This document shows, piece by piece, positions 45,918-57,905 of a stretch of DNA of 64,000 bases. How positions within the stretch are numbered: position 1 is the first letter of the stretch; each line of letters opens with the position of its first letter. This DNA is from Cocos nucifera. Its lineage: Eukaryota; Streptophyta; Magnoliopsida; Arecales; Arecaceae. The translations under genes and the position numbers were made by a program. The notes under the pieces were generated by a model. That model was given only the letters and a program-made list of their open reading frames with translations. It was not told the origin of the DNA and ran no database searches. The DNA lies in NCBI GenBank assembly GCA_006176705.1, contig QRFJ01004853.1, positions 1 through 64,000 on the forward strand, read 5' to 3'.

Positions 45918-48210
45918 TGAAGGAAAAAATCTATTTTGCGAATCAGATTCGTTCAGATCCGATTGGATCAGGAGGAATATTTCAAAAAATTTTCTTCTGA
46001 GATCCTAATTAGATCCGAGACTCCTCAAATCTAATTTTATTTATTTGATAATAAAAATAAAATAAAAATAAAAATTAAATCTAATTTAATTATATCTTTA
46101 TTTTAGGTAATCCAATTATCCTGTGATAATTTCGATGTTTGCCTGAGATTCAGGATGTAGCAATGCAAGCGCCTGGCCTCTACCAGTATCCATTCATATA
46201 TGATCTGAAGATCTTCTTCTTTTTAATAAATTCTTCAAAAATTAGATATAGATCTGATCTTGAAGGTCTTCAAAACTCCTTTTGAAGAACTGTCATTGTC
46301 TCTTGTAGCAGTGTTGCCTTCTTCCTTTTCTGGTGCCTTTCACTTGCTTGGATCGCACCTTATTCATGCCCAAAATCCCTTAGGCATGGAGAGGAGAGAG
46401 AGTACCAGAGGGTGGCATGGAGAAGGAGGGAGAGAGGCTTTGTGGCATGGGTTAAAGGCAGAAGCATTAAAAACCTAGGCGTAGATAGGATTTATATAGA
46501 CCCAGCTGCGCCATGCAGTGCCACATCATCCCAGCCAATCAGGCCCTTGGAGCAATTAGATCTAAATCTGATTGATGAGATGACATCATCTGATCCAATC
46601 AGATGAGAGACCCTCAAAATCCTCCTAAGGTGGTGCCAAGACTAGGTCAAATAAGAGTTCTTAGCACCACAGAGTTTAATCCCCTAAAGTAACCCTGAGT
46701 TCCATCTGTATGGGACTCCAGCGTTATCCTCATAGGGTGCACACCTCCCTAGGCATGCACCCTCTTTCTATCTATATTTTAGTAGGGGGACAAGTCCTTA
46801 GGTACTCTCCTATGGGTGCATGACACATGGGTAGATGAAAAAGTGTCCAAGGTCAACATTTGACCAATGTCCGAAAATAAGATTTAGCGGATGATAGAAA
46901 ATGGCAGGTGTTATTTTTAATTTATCTTATAAATTAAGACAATTCTTTTTTTGATCTAGACAAGCTTTAGTCAGACCAAGTAATGGTTCCTGAGTGAGCC
47001 CAAACATATTTGTTTCAGTTGAGACAAGCTTTAATGATTGTTAAAGGAGAACATTAGGCTCAATCGTGTGCTAGCATGATTTCCTTGAACATAATTTAAT
47101 CTTATTCAAATCAATTGAACTGGATTAGTCCAAGTGATGACATCCAGTTCCAAATCATTGTTTGTGTGATTCAGTTAGGTTCAGTTCTGCATGGTAATGA
47201 AATATATCACGATCTCTATCATCGATATCATCGAAACATCTTCTGATGGATCAGAACTTTTCTGATTCAGACAACTAGTATGATCGATCATCCAAATTAT
47301 TCTAATTACTTTCAAAATCCACCAGTAAAATCTAGCAGCATATGATGAAAACCCATTAAAACTAAAAATGAACCTCTCGGTGCAGTTACCTGTGTGATTC
47401 AGTTCCTCTATCTTGAGCCTCAATTGGATTAGGGTTAAGGTGATCTCATCAAACCCTAATTTTTATCATATGAATTAATCATTCAATTCAAGTCCAATGT
47501 GAAAACCATAATAGAAACTCTTTCTATTATTTCACTCTGCCATAGTCATGGGCTTATGGACTTGATTCTCATGATCATCATAGGACTGCTCCTCATCTAC
47601 CGAGGTAAATGGATCCCTTATTAGTGCAGTCCAATTTCTACAATGAACATGCTATAGCCAACATACACCTTAAGGTTTCGAATGGCTAGAAGATCGAGTT
47701 ATGGTGTAGTCAAACTATAACACCCTCAAGATGAATGTTCAATGTACCTCTAGTCAAAGAATCAGATACATCACTGTAGCTTCAAGCCAGTCATCGATGA
47801 GAAGATAGACTTTCTTATGACTGCTCGAGGTGGTTACGCTCAGTGTCATCGTTCTCTAACGAGTATCTATACTCTCGCTCTGGTGTCTCTACACCATAAA
47901 TTCAAGACTCATCTATCCGAAAGAAGCGATCGTTCACCAATCTTCTGGATCATTCACCATCCTCATAATGATCCTACGATCGGGAGCATTTTATAAGTTA
48001 ATAATAAAAATTCATGTCTTAAATTTTCAACTCTTGAAAATATGAACTATCATTGCCATTGGCTAAAGTGATATATCACAGACACTTTCAAATACACACT
48101 ATGATAGAAAATAATTTATTTTATTATTTTTAATTAATATTATAATTTTGCTCTTATAAGTGTATTACAAGTGTCAACCAATATGGCTTCTAGGGCACAC
48201 ATATCTAACA
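45918..48210 (-). repeat. 5' LTR of element E (right copy)
   Basis: 2.29 kb, TGAAGG to ATATCTAACA on the plus strand, aligning with 37594-40088 except for the 202 bp duplication there. It is also the closest full-length match for the split LTR of Z. Confidence 0.88.
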
Positions 48211-50420
48211 GACCCCTCCAAGTGTTGGAGCAAGTGTATCATTGTATTTTAATTTAGCAAACCCTCGGTCGGGGTGGTCCATGTGATGGACACTAAGTTT
48301 TGACATACATTGTGGATAAATTTTAGGATTGACAGTAAACCCTTAACCATTCTTTGAGCATCAAGGTCAAAGGGATGAATTATACGATAACCATATGCCA
48401 TAGGTTCATTGATGTTGCATTACAATTATTCAATCTATCTGACCATTGGGTACCATTGCTAGATGGTCACATCGATTGATACAGAAAATTAGTTTCTGTG
48501 CTACTGGCTTAGGATTCGAACATATGGGGTCACACACAATAGGAGTTTCTACCTGATCTGATGGCAATATTGAGTCTCGATGATCTAAGACTCTATGATC
48601 AAGAGTCATACTAGATTGAGACTCTATGACCAAGAGTTCCACTGGACTTAGACTTTGAGTCCTTCATGTTCAAGACTCTCTGAACGAGAGTCTTGATGAC
48701 CTGGGACTCTATGGTCGAGAATCCCATTGGATTGGGACTCTGTGATCAAGAGTTCTAGTGCACTGAAACTCTGAGTCCTACTTATCTGACACTCTCTGAT
48801 TAAGAATCTCATTGGTCTGAAACTTTATGATCTCGAGATTCATTCGTTTAGGACACTGGGTTCAAGAGTCTCACTTGTTTGAGACTCTTAAGGAGTTTCA
48901 TGTTGATGGGACTCTATTGCCCAAACATCCATTCGATTAGGACTCTAATATTTTTAGAAAATTTTTTAGCAATTCAATTACTGATTAGCTCAATTTGATT
49001 GAGTGATGAAGATTTGATCAAGTCTAATTAAATTTGATTCGATTAGATTTGATCCGATTAGGTCATGAGATGACCTTATCGCTAAGGAAGATTCATTCCT
49101 GATTTGATCAGGACCTAGACCTAATTAATTTCTAATTTGATTAGAATTTTATTTATTTCAATTAAGACTAATTTGGTTGGGTTAAACCTAATCTAATTGG
49201 TTTGGTTGAAACCAACTAGGACCAAGTCAAATGAGATTTGAATTTAAATTCCTCCTAGCACCCACCATATTTGACTTTTCCAACTTGGCCCACACCCTCC
49301 TTTGATTTTTGCATGAGATTTCTCACATAGAAATGAATGTGCACCCTTCCTCTCTTCTTCCTTTGACCTGGTCCAAGGTTTGAACCGGTTCAAACTAAGT
49401 TGAATTTTGAATTTAACTTGGTTAGTTTGAAATTTGAAAAATCTAATCTCTTCCTTATCTATTCTCCATGCCTACCTATCTTTTGTCGCACATTTCTTTG
49501 GACGATTTTAGATTAAGGGTGACCAAAAGGAGAGCCCTTCTGCACATCATCCTTTGGGATAGGCATTCGAAAAGGATAAGACCCCATTTGAATTCAAATA
49601 CTTGAAGTTGGTTGAAACTAGTTCAACCAATCTTAACCTATCAACTCCACATGGAATTTCCACTTATTTTTCTTGCAATAAATTATGAAAAATTTTTTGT
49701 GTGAAGCCTGTGGGGCTATCTTTTTGTGGTAAAAATTTAAAAGCAATTGGTCATTGTTTTTGGGTGAAAAAAATCTTGGAGTGAAGGTGAGTAGAGTCCT
49801 ATAGCACTTTATTTTTCCTTCATGCCTCTATTCTCTTCTAATTTTCTTATCTAAGGACATCTAATTTCTAGATATGATCTAAATAAAGTTTATAGATTTG
49901 AAAGTTGTATTTCCATAAAAACTTGTTTCATGGAAAAACTCCACACAAAGAGGGCATGAGAGGGTTTTTAGTGCATCTGGGTTTTTGGGCCGAGTGAAAC
50001 CCAAGACTTGGGAATCTGGGTTTAGGTGGAGAAATTGAGTACTGTGAGCATCGAATCGCCACCAAATTTAAAACACCCCTTCATCATCCTATGAAGTATG
50101 TGTTTTGATTTTTTAGAATATCTAAAAGATCAGAAGAAAGATAATCAATTGGATCAATCGTGTTCATCCATTGAAGGCTCTGACAAAGAGCTAGCACTCC
50201 AGTGGGGCTGATCGAGATCAGGAGCTCCGTGTGGACCAACCATAGAGATCGGACATGTGTGCAGCTATAGTGCAATATCAGAGTATTATTTGATGGATTC
50301 AGATTATGGAGATCAGCTACCCATGCACAACTATCAAGTTCTGAACTCATATCGATCAGCAGATTCAATTTGCTGATCAATCATATTTAAATTTCAAATT
50401 ACATATTAGCATGTCTAGAT
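48211..50420 (+). repeat. Element D 3' LTR, part 2
   Basis: Resumes at GACCCCTCCAAG exactly where part 1 stopped (compare 29625 in the 5' LTR) and continues to TAGAT (50416-50420), the left TSD of element F. It contains the second hairpin array at 48585-48905. Confidence 0.88.
48585..48905 (+). repeat. Hairpin unit array, D 3' LTR copy
   Basis: Same arrangement as 30005-30330, with units such as GACTCTATGACCAAGAGT. The GACTCT/AGAGTC pairing is kept in most units, although single bases differ between the two LTRs. Confidence 0.72.
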
Positions 50421-52888
50421 TGATGGGATTGGTGTACAGGGTGGAAGCACGGATTTCAAAGTAAAAATATGAAATCATATAAACCAAACCCGAACCCTAG
50501 GACCACCTCATTAGTAATTAAATCATATAACATACATTTGTAACATAAAAGAAAGTATTAGAACATACCTCTTATCGCTAAACCCTAAATTGACCCTGAT
50601 CGTCGGTAGCAGTCTGTCAGAGTTTCCACCAGGTGCCCACATGTTCACCCTCCAATGTTGATCCACACAGAGACTTGATCAAGACACCAGCACCTTTGAT
50701 TTATATAATTAGAGTTCTAATAATAAGAACTTTAATTAAAAAGGGCAAGACCTTCTTTAGCCTTTATGTCATCTTCCTTGCCTCTCCTTATCTATCTTTC
50801 TTTTTCTTTTGTCTTCTTAATTTTCCTTCCTAATCTCTTAGTCTTAAGATGACTTCTTGTCCTTATAATGACAAGGTCTAGACAAGAGAAAGGAAGAAAG
50901 AAAATTGAACAAAAAGAAACTCTTGTAAGAAAGAAAGATAATTTTCACACACACGGACTCTTGGTGTGCACCCTTATTTATAATGTACGTAGGGGTGCCA
51001 ACAAAAAATATCATGCCCTTTCCTCATCAAATTCTCATGCCCCATCAGCCAATCTCACACCTCATCAGTAAAAATGAGATATAGACTTAGTCCAAGAGGT
51101 GCCTTAAAGCAGAAGGACTCTTGGATTAATTCTACGTAAGCTTTTTTTTTTACGAAGAGTTGCAATATTTCATCTTTGGAGCCACCCTTTTCATCCATTA
51201 GATCATGAAACAAGGCCATCCAATGGCTCTAAAAAGGGATGCCCATTCAGCAAGAATGCGTGAAGTTAAACTTTGAATAGTCAAAGTTCCAAGAGACTTT
51301 GACTTGGTCCAAGAGACATCAAGGAGGAGTAGGCGGCATGGAGTCTTGGGCGACAAAACATCTTGGGTGAAAAGAAAAAAGAGTATTTCATCTACAGAAG
51401 GACTCTTCTGTGCCCCATATCTGATGTCCATGCCAATATAAAAATTTATGTGACATAACAAAATGGAAAAAGTCAAAGAAGGTAGATGCCAACAAATTCC
51501 GTGCACCAAAGAGTTCTTTGTGCATGAAAGACTTCCCACGCACAAGAGAGAGACTCTCTGGCATGTGGGATGCAGATATATGGCACCCAATCTGAAGCCC
51601 AATCAATCTAGGTTAATCCAACTCAAGACCAAATCCTATTTGGCTCAAATCGGATCTAAATTAGCCCAAATCGGATGCTGATTCGAATCTAATTTGAAAC
51701 CAGGTGCTAGGGTTTGCTACATGTGCTAGCATGTTCATCTTGCAAACATGATCTAATCCAATTAGACCCTTAATCAACTCTCTTTGTGTGTGACCCATTG
51801 GGTTCCACATCTAACCAGCAGTGAGTCTGGGTGTGATTTGACCTAATCTGGTTAGAACTCAACCGAACCGATTTAGGTCAAAACTAGCCAACCCAATTTG
51901 ACTTCATTTAGAATACATTCTAATTTAATGATCAAATTATAATTTTAATTTGATCGAACTAACAACACATGATTGATGTCTAGCAACATATCATGACTTC
52001 CTAAAAGATGTGAAATTTTGATGGAAATACCAAAAATATCCTTCAGTGAAAATTACCATGCAACTAGGTCCTTCGATCTCCCTGCATCCTAAATATGACT
52101 CTGGGTATGAAAATATGTCAACCCCAATATCATATTCATTTCTCTTTCAATCTCATGGTGATGATTCATTTAATGAAATATTAGAAATCATTTCTAATTT
52201 TTTCATCATGCTTTGATCAAAGTCTTCCTGAATCATCATTTGTTTGAAGCAAGTAGGATGCTATTTCCTCTTACCAGGAGAGATCGATTCCATGTTAACC
52301 TACTCACAACCTTCATATATATAATCAACCATATCCAGATCATCCATACATAACTGAGTCATGAATGAGTATGAACTAAAATATGGATTTATATATATAA
52401 GATTCTATGGTAGTTTCAGGTCAAAGGATTACATGCACAAATTCGACTATGAGAACCATCTATTGACATGTACATAAGGCTCCATTAGATATTCTTGATT
52501 TGGATCAATTCAGTGAACTCATTCTCTAATGAGCACCCACATTCTTGTATTAGTGTCATACACAAGTTATTGTGAGATCAATCACCCTCTCAATCGAGCA
52601 TACAAAGAATGTGCTAGTCTTACCGAAAAACATTGATCCCTAACTCAATGTCCCATCGACTAGGAATATTTAAATTAGAATTTTAAGATTTTAGGTCTCA
52701 CTAGTATAATCTCATCATAATGCTAAAACCATAGCCCTAATTTATAGGATTCATCAAAATCTTAAATAAATAATAAGATATTGCATGTAATGAAATAAAT
52801 ATCTTTATTTATTAAAAATGTCATTACATGAGTCTGGAAGATAAAGAACATCCCAAAAATAAATTGGCTTGAGGGCATATTCCTTTCA
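50421..52888 (-). repeat. 3' LTR of element F (left copy)
   Basis: 2.47 kb. The purine tract GTGCAAGTGGAAGAT (minus strand) adjoins it at 52889. The 134 codon minus-strand ORF at 51198-51602 is interrupted in the other LTR by an extra stretch of about 18 bases near 58830 and other changes, so it is not called. Confidence 0.9.
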
Positions 52889-52902
52889 ATCTTCCACTTG
52901 CA

Positions 52903-55850
52903 CTAAAGCCAATCACCCTTATATTTTAATCCCATACAATCAAGGTGGCTATCAAATAGTTGCAGTGGTAAAGCCTTAGTGAATGGGTCTACTATGTTGT
53001 TCTTTATGTCCACTCGTTCTATGACTACATCTTGTCTTTCAATAATTTCTCGAATGAAATAGAAGCATCTCAAAATGTGTTTGGATTTATGATGAGACCT
53101 TAGTTCTTTTGCTTGAGCTACAGCTCCAGTATTATCACAGTAAAGTGGTGCTTGATTCTCAGTTTCAGGAATAACTCCCAGTTCAGTGATGAACTTCTTC
53201 ATCTAAACAGCTTCCTTGGCGGCTTCACTTATAGCTATGTATTCTGCTTCAGTGGTTGAGTCAACTATAGTTGGCTGCTTAGTACTTTTTTAACTTACTG
53301 CTCCACTGTTCAGATTAAATACATACCCTGAAATGGATTTGCTATCATCTGGGTCTGATTGAAAACTAGAATTAGACTATGCTTCTAATTTAAGATCATA
53401 ACCTCCATATACTAGAAAAATATTTTTAGTCCTTCTCAAGTACTTAAGAATATTTTTCATAGCTTTCCAATGATCCTCTCTTAGATCAACTTGAAATCTA
53501 CTTGCAATGCCTAAAGCATAAGCAACATCAGGCCTTGTACATAACATGGCATACATTATTAATCCAACAGCCAAAGCATAAGGAATAGAACTCATTCTAT
53601 TTCTCTCTTCAGGTATCTTAGGAGACATCTTTTTAGAGAGATGTATGCCTTGACTCATGGGTAAATAAACTCCCATCCATACTGAATCTTTTCAGTATTA
53701 AGTCAATGTACCTTGATTGGGACAAGCCTAGCATCCTCTTAGATCTATCTCTATAGATCTTTATTCCTAGTATATAGGATGCTTCTCCCAAATCTTTCAT
53801 GGAAAACTTATTTGATAGCCATAATTTGACTGATTGTAACATTGGGATATCATTCCCAATGAGTAGTATGTCATCTACATACAGAATCAAGAAGACTATG
53901 GTTCTTCCACTAGTTTTCTTGTACACACATGGTTCATCAACATTCTTGATAAAACCAAACTCTTTTACTGTTTCATCAAAATGGATGTTCCAACTCCTTG
54001 ATGCTTGCTTTAATCCATAAATGGATCTCTTAAGCTTGCATACTTGATTTGGTTTCTCATTTGACTCAAATCCCTCTGGCTGTGACATATAGACCTCCTC
54101 CTCAAGGAAACCATTAAGGAAGGCAGTCTTTACATCCATTTGCCATATTTCATAATCATGGTATGCTGCTATAGCAAGCATAATCCGAATAGATTTGAGC
54201 ATGGTAACAGGTGAAAATGTTTCATCATAATCAATCTCCTGTTTTTGCCTAAAACCCTTAGCCACCAATCTGGCCTTATAGGTTTCTATTTGACCATCAG
54301 CTCCAATCTTTTTCTTAAAAATCCATTTGCATCCAATAGGGTTTATATCCTCTGGTGCATCCACCAAAGTCCATACTTTGTTGGTGTGCATGGATTCCAT
54401 TTTGGATTGCATGGCAGCCAGCCATTTGTAAGAGTCCTTACTTTTGACTGCTTCCGCATAGGTCAGAGGTTCGTCATTTTCAATGACTTGGGCTTCATTA
54501 TTCTCAATAATGAAACTATACCTCATAGGTGTATCTTGTACTCTTTCAGACCTATGGATAGGAGTTATGTGTTCTAGTTCTTTTATATGATTATATAGTT
54601 GAGAAATTTCTATTTGTTTTTCTTGAACTTCACTATGTTCAATATTTCTGCCACTGCCCTTTTCTAGGATAAATTCATTTTCCATGAAAATGGCATGCCT
54701 ACTTACAAATACTTTTTGTTCAGTAGGATGGTAGAATATATATCCTATACTATTTCTAGGATATCCTATAAATAGACATCTGTCTGATCTAGCATCAAGT
54801 TTATGTCCAAAATTTCTTTTGACATAAGCTGGACAATCCCATATCTTAAGATACTTAAGATTAGATTTCTTACTTCTCCATATATCATATGGAGTACTAG
54901 ATACAGATTTAGAAAGAACTCTATTCAAGATGTAAATTGCAGTCTCCAGAGCATAACCCCAGAAGGAAATAGGTAAATCAGTGAAGCACATCATGGACCA
55001 TACCATATCTAATAAGATACGATTTTTTCTTTTGGCTACACCATTTAATTGTGGTGTATAAGGAGGTATCCATTTAGAGAAAATTCCTTTAACTTTAAGA
55101 TAGTCTAGAAACTCACTAGATAAGTATTCTCCTTCTCGATCAGATCGAAGGATTTTTATACATTGTCCAGTTTATTTTTCGACCATACTTTGATACTCTT
55201 TAAATTTATCAAAGGCTTCTTATTTGTGTTTTACAAGATACACATATCCAAACCTAGATAAATCATCAGTAAATGTAATAAAATAAGAGTATCCTCCTTT
55301 GGCTTGAGTTGTCATAGGACCACATACATCCATATGTACAAGTCCTAATAACTCATTTGTCCTTTCTCTATGTTATTAAATAGAATCTTGATCATTTTAC
55401 CCATGAGGCATGATTCACAAGTTCCCAATGATTCATAATCAAAAGGATCAAAGAACTTTTCTTTATATAACTTATTAATCCTAGCCTCACTAATATGACC
55501 TAATCGATAATGCCAAAGTAAAGTATTATTTATGTCATCTCTCTTATATTTTTCATTTTCATCAATATGAAATATATTATTATCCAAACATAGAGTCAAC
55601 AAACCATTGCTAAATATACCAAAATAAATATTTTCATTAGAATATTTGATCGAACAACCTTCGCTCGTTACATTAAGACTATAACCTTGTTTTAATAACA
55701 AGGGTATAGATATAATATTTCTAATGATCTTAGGCATATAATAACAATTTGTAAGCTCTAAGATCTTCCCATAAGGTAACTTCAATATATTTGTCCCTAC
55801 AGTTTCTGTTCTGGATAGATTCTCCTCTAGTGCCATAAAGCTTGAAGTTA
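52903..55850 (-). pseudogene. pol: Element F pol, best-preserved RT in the window
   Basis: Read from right to left. Gag-pre-integrase and zinc region are at 55836-55345 (LLWHYRLGHISEARINK, CESC). A frameshift near 55370 leads into HMDVCGP (about 55330), SDREGEY (about 55140) and NGVAKRKNR (about 55035), where Lys replaces the catalytic Glu. An open frame of 457 codons (55006-53633) covers the integrase end and RT, with an unbroken YVDD (53870-53881) followed by ILLIGND. A frameshift at about 53640 opens the next part (53676-53377), and RNase H ends in DPFTKALP before a stop at 52903. RT looks intact as text, but integrase and protease do not. Confidence 0.9.
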
Positions 55851-56807
55851 CCTTTCTTCAAACTCTTAATTTTCTGCAGCCCCTGCAAAGATTTGCAGAT
55901 ATGAAAACCATAGCTGGTATCTAATACCCAAGAATTTAAAATGGAAGAATTTAATGATAATATTGTATGTATCTTATACATACCTTTTGGTGCATTATTT
56001 GCACCAGACTTCATGGTTGTAAGGTAAGCCTTGCAATTCCTCTTCCAATGGCCAGCTTTGCCGCAGTGAGAATAGGTCATTTATCCGAAAACTTTCTTCC
56101 TCTTTTTCTTCTTATTTATACCATTTTTAGGATTCAACCTTCTCTTTGAATCCTTTTTGCCTGCCTTCTTCTTGGAGATCCCTTCCATAAGAAGAAGAGG
56201 AGCCTTTTCTTTCTTTATATAGCTTTCTACTGTCTTGAGCATATTTAACAGCTCAGGCAATGAAGAATTCAGTTTGTTCATGTGATAGTTCACAACAAAC
56301 TAAGAAAATGATTCTAGGAGTGATTGTAGGATCAAATCCTGACTTAACTCTCCATCCATTACAAAATCTGATTGACTTAATCGAGTGATTAGGTCAATTA
56401 CCATCAAAACATGATTTTGTACAAATGTTCCTTCTATCATTCGTGCATGAAATAATTACTTAGATATCTCATATCTAGCAGTCCTACTATGCTCTCCATA
56501 AAGCTCTTTTAGATTGAGCAATATGGACTGAGTGTCCGTGCTATCATGCTGCCTCTGTAATTCATTATTCATAGAGTCAAGTATGATGCATTTGACAGTA
56601 AGGAAATTATTTTGCCATATCTTGTATGTGGACTTATCTTCATCCATGGCATCATTTCCTAACGGCTTAGGATCAAGGGCATCAAGAATATAGGAGAGTT
56701 TTTTTTTGACTGAGTACTATTTTTAGGTTTCTTAACCAGTCAACATAATTTTGACCAGTCAATTTATTTGAATCCAAAGTTGAACGTAATGAAAGTGAAG
56801 AAGCCAT
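55851..56807 (-). pseudogene. gag: Element F gag and protease remnant
   Basis: The start ATG is at 56807 (MASSLSLRSTLDSNKLTGQN). The Gag body is readable at 56647-56456 (NNELQRQHDSTDTQ) and 56293-56081 (NYHMNKLNSSLPELLNMLKT, then Lys-rich), with stops and frameshifts between. The zinc knuckle MTYSHCGKAGHWKRNC (about 56080-56033) has Tyr where the first Cys should be. The protease motif at 55913-55921 reads DTS in place of DTG. Both are single-codon changes at key residues, so Gag assembly and cleavage would fail even without the frame breaks. Confidence 0.85.
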
Positions 56808-57892
56808 TTAATCTCCGTAATAAAGAACAATATATAAGCAAACAATTCATGATGATAAAACATAATTAAATTAGGACTTTAATTTAATTATGTCTCCCAC
56901 TAAAAATTATAACCCTCTTATTGATTTTCTTAGTGAGAATAAGATCCTAATTTCTTATAAAAAGTCTTGTGGTTGCACAACGAACCTATTATAAGTTCAA
57001 AGGTAGGAAACTCTTTCCAATTGCATTTTATGCAACTCTCAAAAACTTTTGCCTCTAAAATATTAATAGCCTTGTATTAGCACAACAAACTTTAATGTTT
57101 TAGTTTAAGTAGAACCCTTCATTTCTATACAGTCAATAATTGAAATATAACTACTTTTGTAGTTACACAACAAAGTAGTATATTTAAAATGCCGTAAGCA
57201 TCTCAATGCACTAGATTAATATTATATCTTTTCCCATGATAGATCTTGTGGTTACACAACAGAGCTAACATGGTTCTAGACATAATAAGAAACTAGTATA
57301 AAGGAAGGCCTTAATGTAGTGAATATAATATTAAGCATTTCAATCTAGAATTAAATTAATCGAATTGGCTAGGTAAATAGGAGAGAAATGGGGGTCCCCC
57401 CGTTGCTTAGACACCAATAAATTGGCCAGGTCAGATAATGGAATCAATTAAAAAATCATGTTCTCTTTATCAATCAAGAACCATTTTTCCTAGACATCGA
57501 TTGATCAATTAGACATCTTGACTAATTCAGCTAAAGATTAATTACACTACAACTTAATATAATTTTTTTTATAGAGTGATTTAAATGGTCTCAATGCACA
57601 TATTGATTTAAAATAAACTAAATGCATAATATTATTAATTATGATAAAATTTATATATGTCAATTAACATGTATAATTATTCTAGGACAACCATCATTAT
57701 ATAGTGAATACTTTCCACTATATCAGCGCAACCTTTATAGAATAATATATACAACAAAATCTCATTATGATAAGAAAAAGAATATGATCTCATCATATAA
57801 AATTAAAACATGCTAAAAATTTTATATCATACTTGTCATTTATGCCATTATACTATAAGCAAAGCATTATATGATTTAACCTAATAAGGCTT
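56808..57892 (-). other. Leader of element F with repeated mini-hairpins
   Basis: A 1.1 kb untranslated leader, shorter than the 1.9 kb in A. It holds four spaced copies of TTGTGGTTGCACAA or variants (56967, 57072, 57157, 57246), each a TTGTG/CACAA-type stem. It also has GGGGGTCCCCCC at about 57395. The phrase GGTGTCTAAG of the other leaders is present (about 57415, minus strand), but GTAAGT does not follow it. Confidence 0.6.
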
Positions 57893-57905
57893 GCTCTGAT
57901 ACCAC
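57893..57905 (-). other. Primer-binding site of element F
   Basis: On the minus strand GTGGTATCAGAGC follows the LTR end CCCATCA; an exact initiator-Met-type PBS. Confidence 0.9.

Larger units (their letters stand above)
37594..48210 (-). mobile_element. Copia retrotransposon E, minus strand
   Basis: 10.6 kb, of the same LTR family as A, Z and C. Flanks are GATCT (37589-37593) and GACCC (48211-48215); the uninterrupted D 5' LTR has GACCC at this place, so the left copy has two transitions. In element orientation it runs from 48210 to 37594: 5' LTR, PBS, leader, gag, pol, 3' LTR. All genes are broken. Confidence 0.9.

Noticed and set aside
51198..51602. 134-codon minus-strand ORF in the left LTR of F
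   Set aside because: The matching stretch of the right LTR carries an extra stretch of about 18 bases and other changes, and no motif is recognisable.
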